Shown one piece after another: positions 21,856 through 31,680 of a stretch of DNA of 64,000 nucleotides. Source of the stretch: Candidatus Saccharimonadota bacterium (GTDB taxonomy: Bacteria; Patescibacteriota; Saccharimonadia; Saccharimonadales; Saccharimonadaceae); contig JAEEUB010000002.1 in assembly GCA_016286785.1 (NCBI GenBank), positions 19,557 to 83,556 of the forward strand, written 5' to 3'. The notes beneath the pieces were generated by a model. That model worked only from the letters and a program-made list of their open reading frames with translations. It was not told the DNA's origin and did not search any database. The position numbers and the translations under genes are program-made. The stretch's first letter is position 1. Each line of letters starts with the position of its first letter.

Positions 21856-23195
21856 AATTCCTCAATCGGCTTTCTAATTTGTTCGGCCGTATCTCGGTCT
21901 CTTATTGTTACGGTATTATCTTCTAGTGTATCAAAATCAATCACAACACATCGTGGCGTGCCAATTTCGTCTTGTTTGCGATATCTTTTGCCGATATTCC
22001 CAGAATCGTCCCAAGTCACATTCTTATATTTTTTGCGAAGCAAAGCATAAACTTCTTTAGCTTTAGACATGAGTTCAGGTTTGTTTTTTAGAAGCGGCGA
22101 AACGCAATATTTATATGGGGCAAGGTTTTCTGGTAATTTGAGAACTACACGTTTTTCGCCATTTAGTTCATCCTCGGTGTAAGCCGTAGAAAAGACTGCA
22201 AGAAACAACCGTTCAACCCCAATTGACGGCTCAATTATATGAGGAACAAAGCATTCTCCAGTAACCTTATCACGGTACTCCATCGATTTGCCGGATTCTC
22301 TTTGGATATTCATAAGATCAAAATCAGTGCGGTAGGCAAGCCCCATTAATTCTTCTTCGCCATTTGGATAATCGAACATAAAGTCAACGGTGCACTTGCT
22401 GTAGTGAGCACGATCTTCTTCTGGCACTTCGTATTCATGAATTTCGTTCGGATTTAGCCCCATTCGGTTTTCGAGAAAATCGTGTTGGAGTAAACGTATT
22501 GTCTCGAATTGTTTCTCCCATTCGCTAGGCCGAACAAAATACTCAACTTCCATTTGCGAACACTCGCGGTCACGCAGGATAAAATCGCGTGGGCTAATTT
22601 CGTTGCGAAAAGCTTTGCCTTGTTGTGCCAAGCCAAACGGCAAATCCGGATAAAAAGTGTCCAAAACATTTTTGTAATTTGTAAAGATGCCTTGTGCTGT
22701 CTCGGGGCGAAGATAAGCCACATGGCTTTCGGCTAGCTTAGAGTCGTCGTCCGGCAAAACCGCACCAACATGAGTTAAAAACATCATGTTAAATTTGCGA
22801 ATCGGCCCCCAGTTTTCTTTGCCACAAACTGGACACTTAGTATGTGTAGCCAAAAATTCTTCGCTAGTTACGGATTCGGTAATTCCTTCCGCGATTTTAT
22901 CAGCACGAAATCTAGATTTACATTCCTTACACTCAACCAATGGGTCGGCAAAAGTTTCGGTATGTCCACTAGCAACCCATGTACGAGGGTTCATCAAAAT
23001 CGCTGCATCAACCCCGTAAATGTCGTCTCGCTCTTCCACAAAATACTTCCACCATTCGTTCATAATGTTTCTTTTTAAAATCACGCCGAGCGGTCCAAAA
23101 TCCCAAGTTCCAGCCATACCACCAAAAATATCCGAACCCGGAAAAACAAAACCGCGCCGCTTACATAAGCTCACAATGTCTTCTATTTTTTTCAT
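21852..23195 (-). CDS. glyS: Glycyl-tRNA synthetase (dimeric type)
   Basis: RGFVFPGSDIFGGMAGTWDFGPLG, LRPETAQGIFTNYKN, FRNEISPRDFILR. Confidence 0.95.
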   Translation of the reverse strand: MKKIEDIVSLCKRRGFVFPGSDIFGGMAGTWDFGPLGVILKRNIMNEWWKYFVEERDDIYGVDAAILMNPRTWVASGHTETFADPLVECKECKSRFRADKIAEGITESVTSEEFLATHTKCPVCGKENWGPIRKFNMMFLTHVGAVLPDDDSKLAESHVAYLRPETAQGIFTNYKNVLDTFYPDLPFGLAQQGKAFRNEISPRDFILRDRECSQMEVEYFVRPSEWEKQFETIRLLQHDFLENRMGLNPNEIHEYEVPEEDRAHYSKCTVDFMFDYPNGEEELMGLAYRTDFDLMNIQRESGKSMEYRDKVTGECFVPHIIEPSIGVERLFLAVFSTAYTEDELNGEKRVVLKLPENLAPYKYCVSPLLKNKPELMSKAKEVYALLRKKYKNVTWDDSGNIGKRYRKQDEIGTPRCVVIDFDTLEDNTVTIRDRDTAEQIRKPIEEL

Positions 23196-23212
23196 AAGAT
23201 TATTATATCACA

Positions 23213-24544
23213 CTAGTCAGCCCAAAAATCTTCTGGATTGGCTTCGGCATTGATGTTTATTTCGCTAGTTTCACCAGTCTCAAAGTTCTTCGACTTTAGG
23301 GTCTCGGAATTAATCTCAGCCTCTCCAATTACGATGCCATTCTTAGAGACTTTAGTCGCATAAGTGAGCTTATCCCCCAAATTCTTGCCGGCAAAAACAA
23401 TGGTGGTGCTATATTTTTTATTGCGAAGCTTCCTGGCAACAATCATTGCTTCATCAAACTCGTTTTCGGATACTGGCACAATCGCATAATCTAGAAGGTG
23501 CGTCTTGTCGGCAACGAGCCCACATTCATTCAGTACATAAAACAAACGAGTGAGACCAATAGAGCCCCCAACGCCAGGAAAAGATTTATCTGTAAAGTAT
23601 TTAGTGAGGTTCTCGTACCGTCCACCACCGCAAATCGAACCGATATTTTTGTATTCTGGTAGGATAAATTCGAAAACGGTGCCAGTGTAGTAATCGAGCC
23701 CTCGTACAATTTTCATGTCGGCGATCGCTTGTTCCTTGAATCCAGCCGACTCTAAAAGATATAGAACTTGGTCTAGCTCTAAAATTCCCTCAGAAAAGGT
23801 TTCGTTCGAGATTTCTAGGTTGCCTAGGCTTTTAATGACTTCGGATCTTTCGCCATTTAGGTCGATAAACGCTGTAAGTTTTTTAACGATATCTTTTTCA
23901 AGTCCCAGCTCTTCTAACGAAGTCTTAGTTTGCTCCGGAGTAACCTTTTCGGCGTGGTCGATAATGTTAAAGATATCCTTTGATTTTTCTACTAAATCTA
24001 ATGCTTCTAAGAGCCCAGAAAGTATTTTACGATTACTTACGCGGGCTAAAACTGGAGTATTTAGCTCAAAAGATAATAGCGTCGAAAGCAGTGTAGCAAT
24101 TACATCCGCATCGTAAGCGATAGGGAGGGAATTACGACCAATCACGTCTATATCGCACTGATAAAACTCGCGAAATCGTCCTTTTTGCGCCCGCTCGCCC
24201 CTAAAATTTACTCCAACCTGGGAAACTTTAAATGGAAAATGTAAATCATTCTCATGCTCAACGACGTACCGTGCTAGCGGAACAGTATGGTCAAAGCGCA
24301 GCGACTCCTTGTCGTTGGACTCAGCGCTAGATGTTTTAACTACTCTATAGATTTGCTTTTCTGTTTCGCCACCTGCCTTGGCTAGAAGTATTTCGGTGCG
24401 CTCAATCGTAGGAGTCTCGATGTTTAAAAAACCATGCTGATGATAAGAAGAAGATATTAGAGTTTTTAATCGATCGAATTTTGCCTGCTCCCTAGGAGTA
24501 AGCTCCTGTGTGCCCGAAATTGGGGCGGTATTTATCTTTTTCAT
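23213..24544 (-). CDS. hisS: Histidyl-tRNA synthetase
   Basis: SGTQELTPREQAKFD, RFDHTVPLARYV, GLDYYTGTVFE, GGGRYENL. Confidence 0.95.
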   Translation of the reverse strand: MKKINTAPISGTQELTPREQAKFDRLKTLISSSYHQHGFLNIETPTIERTEILLAKAGGETEKQIYRVVKTSSAESNDKESLRFDHTVPLARYVVEHENDLHFPFKVSQVGVNFRGERAQKGRFREFYQCDIDVIGRNSLPIAYDADVIATLLSTLLSFELNTPVLARVSNRKILSGLLEALDLVEKSKDIFNIIDHAEKVTPEQTKTSLEELGLEKDIVKKLTAFIDLNGERSEVIKSLGNLEISNETFSEGILELDQVLYLLESAGFKEQAIADMKIVRGLDYYTGTVFEFILPEYKNIGSICGGGRYENLTKYFTDKSFPGVGGSIGLTRLFYVLNECGLVADKTHLLDYAIVPVSENEFDEAMIVARKLRNKKYSTTIVFAGKNLGDKLTYATKVSKNGIVIGEAEINSETLKSKNFETGETSEININAEANPEDFWAD

Positions 24545-24584
24545 ACTTTTAATTATATCATATCTATGATATAATACGTTGTAT

Positions 24585-24660
24585 GGTTCTGTAGCTCAGT
24601 TGGTAGAGCAGAGGCCTGAAGAGCCTTGTGTCGCTGGTTCAAGTCCAGCCGGAACCACCA
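24585..24660 (+). tRNA. tRNA-Phe (anticodon GAA), CCA encoded
   Basis: GGTTCTG...CGGAACCACCA cloverleaf; anticodon loop CTGAAGA. Confidence 0.95.
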
Positions 24661-24673
24661 TGGTTTATATAAC

Positions 24674-24696
24674 TCGGCATTTTGGCCGATTTTTTA
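24674..24696 (+). terminator. Terminator-like hairpin after tRNA-Phe
   Basis: TCGGC attttg GCCGA TTTTTT. Confidence 0.75.
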
Positions 24697-24834
24697 GTGG
24701 TGAAATCCCGTTAAGTACCTTGCAGGTCCTAGAGTTCTATTTTGCATCAATTTTGCACAAAAAATGCGCCCGAAAACGCATTTTTGCTTCTATTAGATAG
24801 ACCTATTAATACCCTAAGTAATTTAATCACATAA

Positions 24835-24872
24835 AAAGCACTTGTAGAATAAGTTTTACAGTGCTTTTTAAT
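24835..24872. terminator. Bidirectional terminator-like hairpin
   Basis: AAAAGCACT ... AGTGCTTTTT. Confidence 0.7.
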
Positions 24873-24875
24873 ACT

Positions 24876-25655
24876 TTATTCTACGCGAAGAACAACATCT
24901 TCTCCATCGAAACTATCTAATATAATCGGAGAAATTTTACCAGAATCGAATTGAACGAAACCAGCATAGTCTTGATAATAAAGATTACCATACACCCTTA
25001 CAATACCATTAGCACCAGACAGCTTCTTAACGTTGTATTTTTTAGATAATATATTATCTTCTTGCATATAAGCCACTGTGCCGTCATCTAGCAAGAAGAA
25101 CACTTCCCCAAAGCTTCCATTACCAATATGCCCCGTTGAAATATCCACAACACGACCATCTATGTACCCAGTCAGGGTATCATCTTGTCTCTGTTGATTC
25201 TTGATTTCCGGATTGTATCCATCCCAATTAACCCATTGATATTCGGCACCCACGGAACCATCAAGATGCAATAAAAACCTTATCCCAGTATAAGCCACAG
25301 ACGAAACGGCCATGCTAATATTCTTATTCAGCTCTGGTGCATTGCTATCAGAAAAAACATACTTTGTGTTAAGAGAATCGGTAATCGTTATCGTAGTGCC
25401 GTTATCTGTAGTAGTTTCAATTTCGGGAGTTTCAATAGTGGTGATCGTGTCGTCATTTTCTTTGATTTGAACCTTCAAATCAGAAATTTGACTATCTTTC
25501 TGTGCGCTTTGCATCATGCCATAAACGCCAAACCCAATACCGCAAGCCGCCATAATGCACGCAATTGTCGTAGCAATTTTTAAACCATTTCCACTTTTTG
25601 GCTTGTTATCTACTGCCGATGTTATTGGTGCTCCAGTATCAATATTTTGTTCCAT
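24876..25655 (-). CDS. Single-pass membrane protein with coiled coil and extracytoplasmic domain
   Basis: Start at MEQNIDTG with GGAAAGGA upstream; TM helix then coiled coil; TGCTATAAT upstream. Confidence 0.72.
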   Translation of the reverse strand: MEQNIDTGAPITSAVDNKPKSGNGLKIATTIACIMAACGIGFGVYGMMQSAQKDSQISDLKVQIKENDDTITTIETPEIETTTDNGTTITITDSLNTKYVFSDSNAPELNKNISMAVSSVAYTGIRFLLHLDGSVGAEYQWVNWDGYNPEIKNQQRQDDTLTGYIDGRVVDISTGHIGNGSFGEVFFLLDDGTVAYMQEDNILSKKYNVKKLSGANGIVRVYGNLYYQDYAGFVQFDSGKISPIILDSFDGEDVVLRVE

Positions 25656-25705
25656 TAAATTCCTTTCCGTAATACTTATGCTTCTATTATAGCATGGCTT
25701 AGCTA

Positions 25706-27511
25706 TCATGCTAGGCCGACAGACCCATTAATAGCATCTAACTCTATCTCGTCATTGTCTTTTAGTATGGTCGTAGCGTTTTTGCAGCCAACAAGACATG
25801 GCTTTTTAAGCTCTCTAGCAACTATGGCGGCGTGGCAAGTAATTCCGCCCTCATCCGTAATGATGCCAGATGCCCGCTTCATTAATTCGGTAAATTTTGG
25901 CGTAGTCATAGCAGTGACAAGGATATCACCATTGTCAAATTTTTTAAAATCGCTCCTACTTAAGATTACTTTTACCCTCCCTTTTGCTTTGCCACCGTAC
26001 GCGATAGCTCCTCTGATTTTATTACCGTGTTCTTCTGTTTTAATCATAAATCCATTTTCTTGGCAAAAACTCCCTAGTTCCTCCAAAAACAGTGATCCGT
26101 TGTAATAAATATATCCATTTAGCCTCTTTTTGACGTTTTCTAGATTAATTTTTTGTTGGTTGCAAATTTCATGTATAGACAAAACAGGCAGATAATTCTT
26201 TAAATCATTCGGAATATTCTTCTCTAGATAATTAACTAGATAATCCGTGGATTGATAGATGATTTTATCGTATTTATTTCTATAATCTATTAATAGCTCC
26301 TTTACTCTTTTGCTAGAATCCCAATCTTTACCTATGAGGTTGCCCAGAGAGCTAAGTGGCTGAATCTTAATTAGCTCCTTAATAAACCTCTTTACATTAA
26401 TCTTAGAATTGTTGTTAATTATTTCTGTTAAATATTTACAGCTATTTTTCGCTTCGTCATATCTTTTTTGGAGTAAGTCAAAATTTTTATCTAATTCTCT
26501 AAAAATATTCGGTGGATACTCTTCTAGAGAAAAACAATCATAGAAAATGCTCGCAAATGAGTTTCTATCCACAACAAATAAAGGATTAAAATAATAGTCG
26601 CCACTGGTTAACTCCTTTATGCCGAAATACTCGCCAAGGTAATAAATCTCAATTTCGAGGAGCGTTTTCTCTCTAGATATATTTTTTACGAATGGAATAA
26701 TGTTATCCTGATGGGCAGTAATCGGCCTAGCCTGCAATACGTAAATTGCTCCATCTAAATAACACCACTCCATGTCTATTGGGGCATTATACGCTTTTTC
26801 AATCTTTAGAACATATTCTTCTAGCTTTCTTACCGCATCATCCGGAATGCTTAAGCTCCCTATTTTAAAATCAATTTCCAGATTCTTTCTTTGTACCAAC
26901 ATTTTTGTGGGTGTAACTTGCCCAGATACTAACTTTTCTCCAGTTCCTCTGCACATTTCTATCACAGAGTAATTCCTACTCCTACTAGTTGGATCAATGG
27001 AAAAAGAAACTCCAGAGTATTCGGGATTTATCATTTTTTGCACTATTATGCTTATACTAAATAAATTAATCTGTTGATCTTCGTATGCTATAACGTTCTC
27101 ACTTAAAGCAGAGAGCCAGCATTTCTTTATAGTTTTTAATAGTTCATCTGTACCAACGTTAAGATATGTTTCGTATTGACCAGCAAATGACTTCTCCTTG
27201 CCATCCTCATTGTCCGCCGAAGATCTCACGGAGAATGATTCGCCCCCTAGTTTATTCGCCTCCTTTAAGATGCTATTCTTAATTTGCTCTGGAAAATCAA
27301 CAGACATTATTATTTCTCTAATCCGTTGGTAATTTTTCTCGAGCAGCAATTGCTGGATTTCCTCAAAATAATTATTCTGGTTAATTATTTCCTTTAATAG
27401 TGAAGCGGGAATCACGAAAAAAGATGGTACTGGTAAGCCTAAATTTTGTAATTTTATTAAAGAGTTGGCCTTACCGCCATAGTCTAAAATATTCGCTCTG
27501 CCATACATCAT
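25706..27511 (-). CDS. PEP synthase/PPDK-like protein: ATP-grasp (PPDK_N) plus phosphohistidine swivelling domain, without PEP-binding TIM barrel
   Basis: YGGKANSLIKLQNLGLPVPSFFVIP, FSVRSSADNEDG, DMEWCYLDGAIYVLQARPIT; C-terminal DEGGITCHAAIVARELKKPCLVG. Confidence 0.88.
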   Translation of the reverse strand: MMYGRANILDYGGKANSLIKLQNLGLPVPSFFVIPASLLKEIINQNNYFEEIQQLLLEKNYQRIREIIMSVDFPEQIKNSILKEANKLGGESFSVRSSADNEDGKEKSFAGQYETYLNVGTDELLKTIKKCWLSALSENVIAYEDQQINLFSISIIVQKMINPEYSGVSFSIDPTSRSRNYSVIEMCRGTGEKLVSGQVTPTKMLVQRKNLEIDFKIGSLSIPDDAVRKLEEYVLKIEKAYNAPIDMEWCYLDGAIYVLQARPITAHQDNIIPFVKNISREKTLLEIEIYYLGEYFGIKELTSGDYYFNPLFVVDRNSFASIFYDCFSLEEYPPNIFRELDKNFDLLQKRYDEAKNSCKYLTEIINNNSKINVKRFIKELIKIQPLSSLGNLIGKDWDSSKRVKELLIDYRNKYDKIIYQSTDYLVNYLEKNIPNDLKNYLPVLSIHEICNQQKINLENVKKRLNGYIYYNGSLFLEELGSFCQENGFMIKTEEHGNKIRGAIAYGGKAKGRVKVILSRSDFKKFDNGDILVTAMTTPKFTELMKRASGIITDEGGITCHAAIVARELKKPCLVGCKNATTILKDNDEIELDAINGSVGLA

Positions 27512-27597
27512 CTCCTTACATTATATCGATATACCGCAAGCTATGCAACCGAGCATTAATAATTATAGTGATACTATTTTTTGTGGTATCACATTCT

Positions 27598-28104
27598 TTA
27601 CAGAGGTATTCTTGTATAGTAGTCGGTGTCATCCTCTCGCACGATTCTTGCACCATTTTTTAGTTGTACCCTTAAAGAGGCGAGATTAGTTTTTAGTACA
27701 GATAGATATAATTCATCCGTATCTATAGGTAATTTGCGCGCTTCCTCTTTAATTAGCCTTAGACCCTCAGAAGCATAGCCGTGACCACGATATTCTTTCG
27801 CAATACCATATCCAACATGTCCAGCATTGTCTCTAAGCCAGTCATTTAGATAATGACGCAATTTGAAAATTCCCACCGGAGTATCGTCGACCCACAAAAA
27901 ATAACAGGTATCGGCCACGCGGTTTTCGTCCAAATTAATCCCTTTTTCGTTATCTAGCCACTTAGGGATTATTTTAGTTACAAAATCATCATAGGAAACG
28001 CCGTAAACTGGATTTTTATAACCGTTTTCTTCGGTTGGGATTTTTTGCGTTAGTTCGTATTCTTTTTTCGCATCCTTTAGATTGGCTTTTTTAAGATATA
28101 TCAT
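27598..28104 (-). CDS. GNAT-family N-acetyltransferase
   Basis: GHVGYGIAKEYRGHGYASEGLRLIKEEA acetyl-CoA motif. Confidence 0.85.
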   Translation of the reverse strand: MIYLKKANLKDAKKEYELTQKIPTEENGYKNPVYGVSYDDFVTKIIPKWLDNEKGINLDENRVADTCYFLWVDDTPVGIFKLRHYLNDWLRDNAGHVGYGIAKEYRGHGYASEGLRLIKEEARKLPIDTDELYLSVLKTNLASLRVQLKNGARIVREDDTDYYTRIPL

Positions 28105-28192
28105 ACTCTTATTCTACTGTAATGTGTTTGTGTATGCAACTGATAACCCCCGGCTTAGCAAGCGTACATCATGCGGATGGCGGCTTAAAAGC

Positions 28193-28993
28193 TTATTTTT
28201 CTGTAATCGCTAAGATGTGTCCGCTGTACCCAATTAAATCCTCTCTTTCGCAAATAGATAAATGATACTTCGTGTATAATCTATACTCATCATCGGTCAT
28301 ATCGTTAATGGTATCTTTAATCACTCTTCCAATACCATCAGTGGCCACATAGTGTAGCTTCTTTAGATTAAGTGAATCCATTATCTCTTTAACTTCACTA
28401 AAATACCGCATATTAAAAATCAAGCTTTCGTCATTATTTGGTGTAAGGTTTTCTGATACCTGCATACCAGCACCGCAATTCTCGTAAATATTCCCAGACT
28501 GGAACCCCCACGTTAGCATTGTTAAGTCAAAGAGGATAAACGCAAAAAATATTTTACCACCCGGTTTAGTGACCCTGATTGCTTCATCGATAGCCTTTTT
28601 TACTTCCTCGGGCTTAAAGAGATGATAAAGCGGACCTAAAGACAGTGTCATGTCGAACGTATTATCCGGATAAATAGACAAATCTAGGGCATTCCCCTGA
28701 ACAACATTTATGTCCATATCGGTCGTGATTTTCGATTTCATTACATCGATATTGGATTGAACCAATTCAACCGCATCAACCCTAAAACCGTCTCCGGCAT
28801 AATACAAGGAATAAGTGCCAGTTCCAGGGCCAATTTCGAGTATTCTATCGCCAGGTTTTAAATATTTGTCAATATAAGTCGTTGTAGTAATAAACTCAAC
28901 ATAATGCATTTTATCGCGCGTAAGCCTATCTTCTTCTACGTAGCGATCTTTATAAAATGCATTCAGAAAAGCATCTAAATATCTATTGGACAT
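28193..28993 (-). CDS. Class I SAM-dependent methyltransferase
   Basis: RILEIGPGTGTYSLYYAGDGFRVDAVEL; AGGAGG before ATG at 28993. Confidence 0.85.
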   Translation of the reverse strand: MSNRYLDAFLNAFYKDRYVEEDRLTRDKMHYVEFITTTTYIDKYLKPGDRILEIGPGTGTYSLYYAGDGFRVDAVELVQSNIDVMKSKITTDMDINVVQGNALDLSIYPDNTFDMTLSLGPLYHLFKPEEVKKAIDEAIRVTKPGGKIFFAFILFDLTMLTWGFQSGNIYENCGAGMQVSENLTPNNDESLIFNMRYFSEVKEIMDSLNLKKLHYVATDGIGRVIKDTINDMTDDEYRLYTKYHLSICEREDLIGYSGHILAITEK

Positions 28994-29117
28994 ACTATCC
29001 TCCTTAAGAATAATATACCACAGTTTTTGAGAAATGCCGGTCAAGGCGCATACTTACGACACGGCCCCCACGCTCTTATTTGTCAATTACTACATAAACG
29101 CGTGCTATAATTTAACC

Positions 29118-30719
29118 ATGAGCGAAGAAATTCAAACTCGCAGAGAAAAGATGTCGGAACAAGTCGAGCAAAGCCCGAAGCATCAAGCCATGCGTGTATT
29201 ATTAGAACTAGGAATATGCAAAAAAGTTAGCGATCTGGAGCTATATCATGGACGTGCCGGCAACGGCGGAAAATGGATGGTTGACCCAAGTTTTAATAAT
29301 TCTGGTAATTATATGGGGACCAACAATATTAACAAGGTGGCGGCGCTTAATACCTCGGAAAACCAAGCCACGGCAAAAGAGTTCGCCGACGCAAGATCTC
29401 GCACGAGTGGTGGCATTCCAGAAACTAGAAGAATTATATCCGATGACCCAGACGCAATGATCATCTGTTCTAGGCTATCGGATTTAAACGAGGAAGATAG
29501 AGAAAGAGCGATTGATGCAATTCGTCAAATCCGCCCCAGGGTTATGAAGGGTGCACCTATAAGATTTGAAGACAGAGAAGACATTAAAAAAATCTCACCG
29601 CAAGACTTGCTTGACAAGGAGTATGGTTTAATGTTTGGGGATAGGGTATCTGATATCGAAAAACAAACTAAACTATATAATAGAGATTTAATTATTCATA
29701 TTGGCTCAGCTTTAAACACGGCAAGGCTATTAGATTCCGGACATCTAGATGCTTTATGCCAGGCATTTTTAGATGACAAGCGTGAGCTACGGGTTGGATC
29801 TCATACGATTCCAATAAATCACGAATATATGGCCAATCTCTTCAGAGCAGGCCATATTGTTGGCTCCAAGGTACGCGTCTCCTCGGCAACTATAGGAAAA
29901 GAAATTGACAATTATCTCCTGTTTGACCTTGCGAAAGTTAATACTCCCGAAGCAATTGAACGCAAAACGAGAAAAAGGAATCGATTATTCGGCCAAATTG
30001 CTATTGCCTCTAGCGAGAAAAATAAGAACAGAAGCAATCTGCAACATGTGCTAGAATCTAATCTCTATATAAAACCGCAAGAAATTATTGAGCTCGCAAG
30101 AAAAACCCCAGGCTTTGAAGATATTTTTGATGAAGACTGCGGGAATTGGGAAGGATTTAGTCTTGGTGAGCATACGGAGACTACATTGGAATTATTCGAC
30201 ACCAACTATGCCGACCTTTTACCAGCATCCGCTTTACCGCTCATACGCCTATCGCTTCTGGTACACGACGTGGGCAAACCACAGGCTGTAAAGAGAGGTA
30301 ATAAAGAAAGACAAAAACAGTATAATGCGGTTTTTGCAGAGAGATTCATGAGGCGAAACAGGGTAGATGATGCGACGATGCGGTTGGTTCTTTCCGTAAT
30401 TGGAGAGGGAATGTCGATAACCTCGGAATTAATTCGTGGTGGCGGTAATATGGTGACCAGATGGAGATTGAGATGTTTTAGCGAAAAAATCGCTAAGGAA
30501 TATCTTGGCGTGAAACGGGTCGACAAGGATACAGTAATCGGTTTCGAAAACTTACTCAAGGTCATTCAGACATGTGACAGTGCCGCCTATACGACTATGG
30601 CAGTAACGAGAAACGAAGGCGGGATAAATTACCGAAATTATGGATCATTCGATCCTTCATTTGAACAATTCAAGGGGTTCACGGGGCGACGTGCACGTCT
30701 CAGAAGAGGACTTTCCTAA
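29118..30719 (+). CDS. HD-domain protein with an N-terminal domain resembling ADP-ribosyltransferases (tentative)
   Basis: GEHTE ... SLLVHDVGKPQ ... TCDSAAY HD-type residues; N-terminus ELYHGRAGNGGKWMVDPSFNNSGNYMGTNN...ALNTSENQATAKEFADAR. Confidence 0.72.
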   Translation: MSEEIQTRREKMSEQVEQSPKHQAMRVLLELGICKKVSDLELYHGRAGNGGKWMVDPSFNNSGNYMGTNNINKVAALNTSENQATAKEFADARSRTSGGIPETRRIISDDPDAMIICSRLSDLNEEDRERAIDAIRQIRPRVMKGAPIRFEDREDIKKISPQDLLDKEYGLMFGDRVSDIEKQTKLYNRDLIIHIGSALNTARLLDSGHLDALCQAFLDDKRELRVGSHTIPINHEYMANLFRAGHIVGSKVRVSSATIGKEIDNYLLFDLAKVNTPEAIERKTRKRNRLFGQIAIASSEKNKNRSNLQHVLESNLYIKPQEIIELARKTPGFEDIFDEDCGNWEGFSLGEHTETTLELFDTNYADLLPASALPLIRLSLLVHDVGKPQAVKRGNKERQKQYNAVFAERFMRRNRVDDATMRLVLSVIGEGMSITSELIRGGGNMVTRWRLRCFSEKIAKEYLGVKRVDKDTVIGFENLLKVIQTCDSAAYTTMAVTRNEGGINYRNYGSFDPSFEQFKGFTGRRARLRRGLS

Positions 30720-30760
30720 GTTAGTGCAAGGCGTAGTAACAATGAAAGAAGGAGTTAGTT

Positions 30761-31237
30761 ATGAACATCTCTATTCGTAGAGCAAGCGAATCTGATATTG
30801 ATATAGTTCAAGAGTTCGGTTCAAAGCTACTCAATTTTGAACGAGAAAATTACGACTCGAGTCTAGATAAAAACTGGGCACTATCAGAAGAAGCAAAACA
30901 AAAATACCTCGCAGCAATCAATAATCAATATGTCCTAATTGCCGAAGTCAGCGGCCAACCTGTCGGGTTTTTGATTGCTAGTGTCTCTGCGCCAAAGGCC
31001 GGAAATGCGCGACCCATCAAGCAAGCGTATCTTCAAAACATTTTTGTTGAAGAAAAAATGCGTAGCACCGGAGTTGGCGGAAAGCTTTTAGAAGAATTAA
31101 AAGCCTATTGTAAAAGCGAAGCGGTAACGCGTCTCGGCGTTAGTGTTTTAGCAGCGAACAAAGCAGCGGTTGATTTTTATAAGAAAACAGGATTTACGGA
31201 ACGATCCATCAATCTTGCCATGGAGTTCTCATCTTAA
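30761..31237 (+). CDS. GNAT-family N-acetyltransferase
   Basis: YLQNIFVEEKMRSTGVGGKLLEELKAY; AAGGAG upstream of ATG. Confidence 0.88.
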   Translation: MNISIRRASESDIDIVQEFGSKLLNFERENYDSSLDKNWALSEEAKQKYLAAINNQYVLIAEVSGQPVGFLIASVSAPKAGNARPIKQAYLQNIFVEEKMRSTGVGGKLLEELKAYCKSEAVTRLGVSVLAANKAAVDFYKKTGFTERSINLAMEFSS

Positions 31238-31347
31238 AAAAGTAAGCAATAATTAGTTTTTTCGTGATAATTTGAAATATTGTGTTATAATACATGAAGG
31301 CGAGTGGATCGAGGGCTGGTAAACACCAAGCCAGGCCAATGCCATGA

Positions 31348-31424
31348 GGACGCTTAGCTCAGTTGGCTAGAGCGTGTCTTTGACGTAGACAAGGTCAGAG
31401 GTTCGACTCCTCTAGCGTCCACCA
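31348..31424 (+). tRNA. tRNA-Val (anticodon GAC), CCA encoded
   Basis: GGACGCT...AGCGTCCACCA; anticodon loop TTGACGT. Confidence 0.95.
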
Positions 31425-31458
31425 CGTTAAACGCAGAAAGATAGAGCCGTTCTTCGAA

Positions 31459-31486
31459 TCGACTCCTCTAGCGTCCACCACGTTAA
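31459..31486 (+). repeat. 28-bp direct duplicate of the tRNA-Val 3' end plus flank
   Basis: TCGACTCCTCTAGCGTCCACCACGTTAA at 31403-31430 recurs exactly at 31459-31486. Confidence 0.95.
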
Positions 31487-31492
31487 CAGTTT

Positions 31493-31569
31493 GGGTCGGT
31501 AGCTCAGCAGGTTAGAGCACGGGCCTTTTAAGCCCGGTGTCGAGGGTTCGAGCCCCTCCCGACTCACCA
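31493..31569 (+). tRNA. tRNA-Lys (anticodon TTT), CCA encoded
   Basis: GGGTCGG...CCGACTCACCA cloverleaf; anticodon loop CTTTTAA. Confidence 0.95.
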
Positions 31570-31574
31570 CAAGA

Positions 31575-31603
31575 AAATAAGACCTTTGGGTCTTTATTTT
31601 TTT
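31575..31603 (+). terminator. Rho-independent terminator after the tRNA-Val/tRNA-Lys pair
   Basis: AAATAAGACC tttg GGTCTTTATTTTTTT. Confidence 0.88.
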
Positions 31604-31680
31604 ACGATAGCAAACGAAGCGAATTTTTGCAAAATAAAAATCACATTCGCTACCTAGTAATAACGTTGTATAATGAAACT

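Noticed and set aside
24579-24800. 73-aa ORF MYGSVAQLVEQRPEEPCVAGSSPAGTT...
   Set aside because: It is a translation through tRNA-Phe, a familiar spurious ORF.
24690-24800. Possible integrase remnant on the minus strand next to tRNA-Phe
   Set aside because: Only a few codons look plausible and no conserved integrase motif can be identified.
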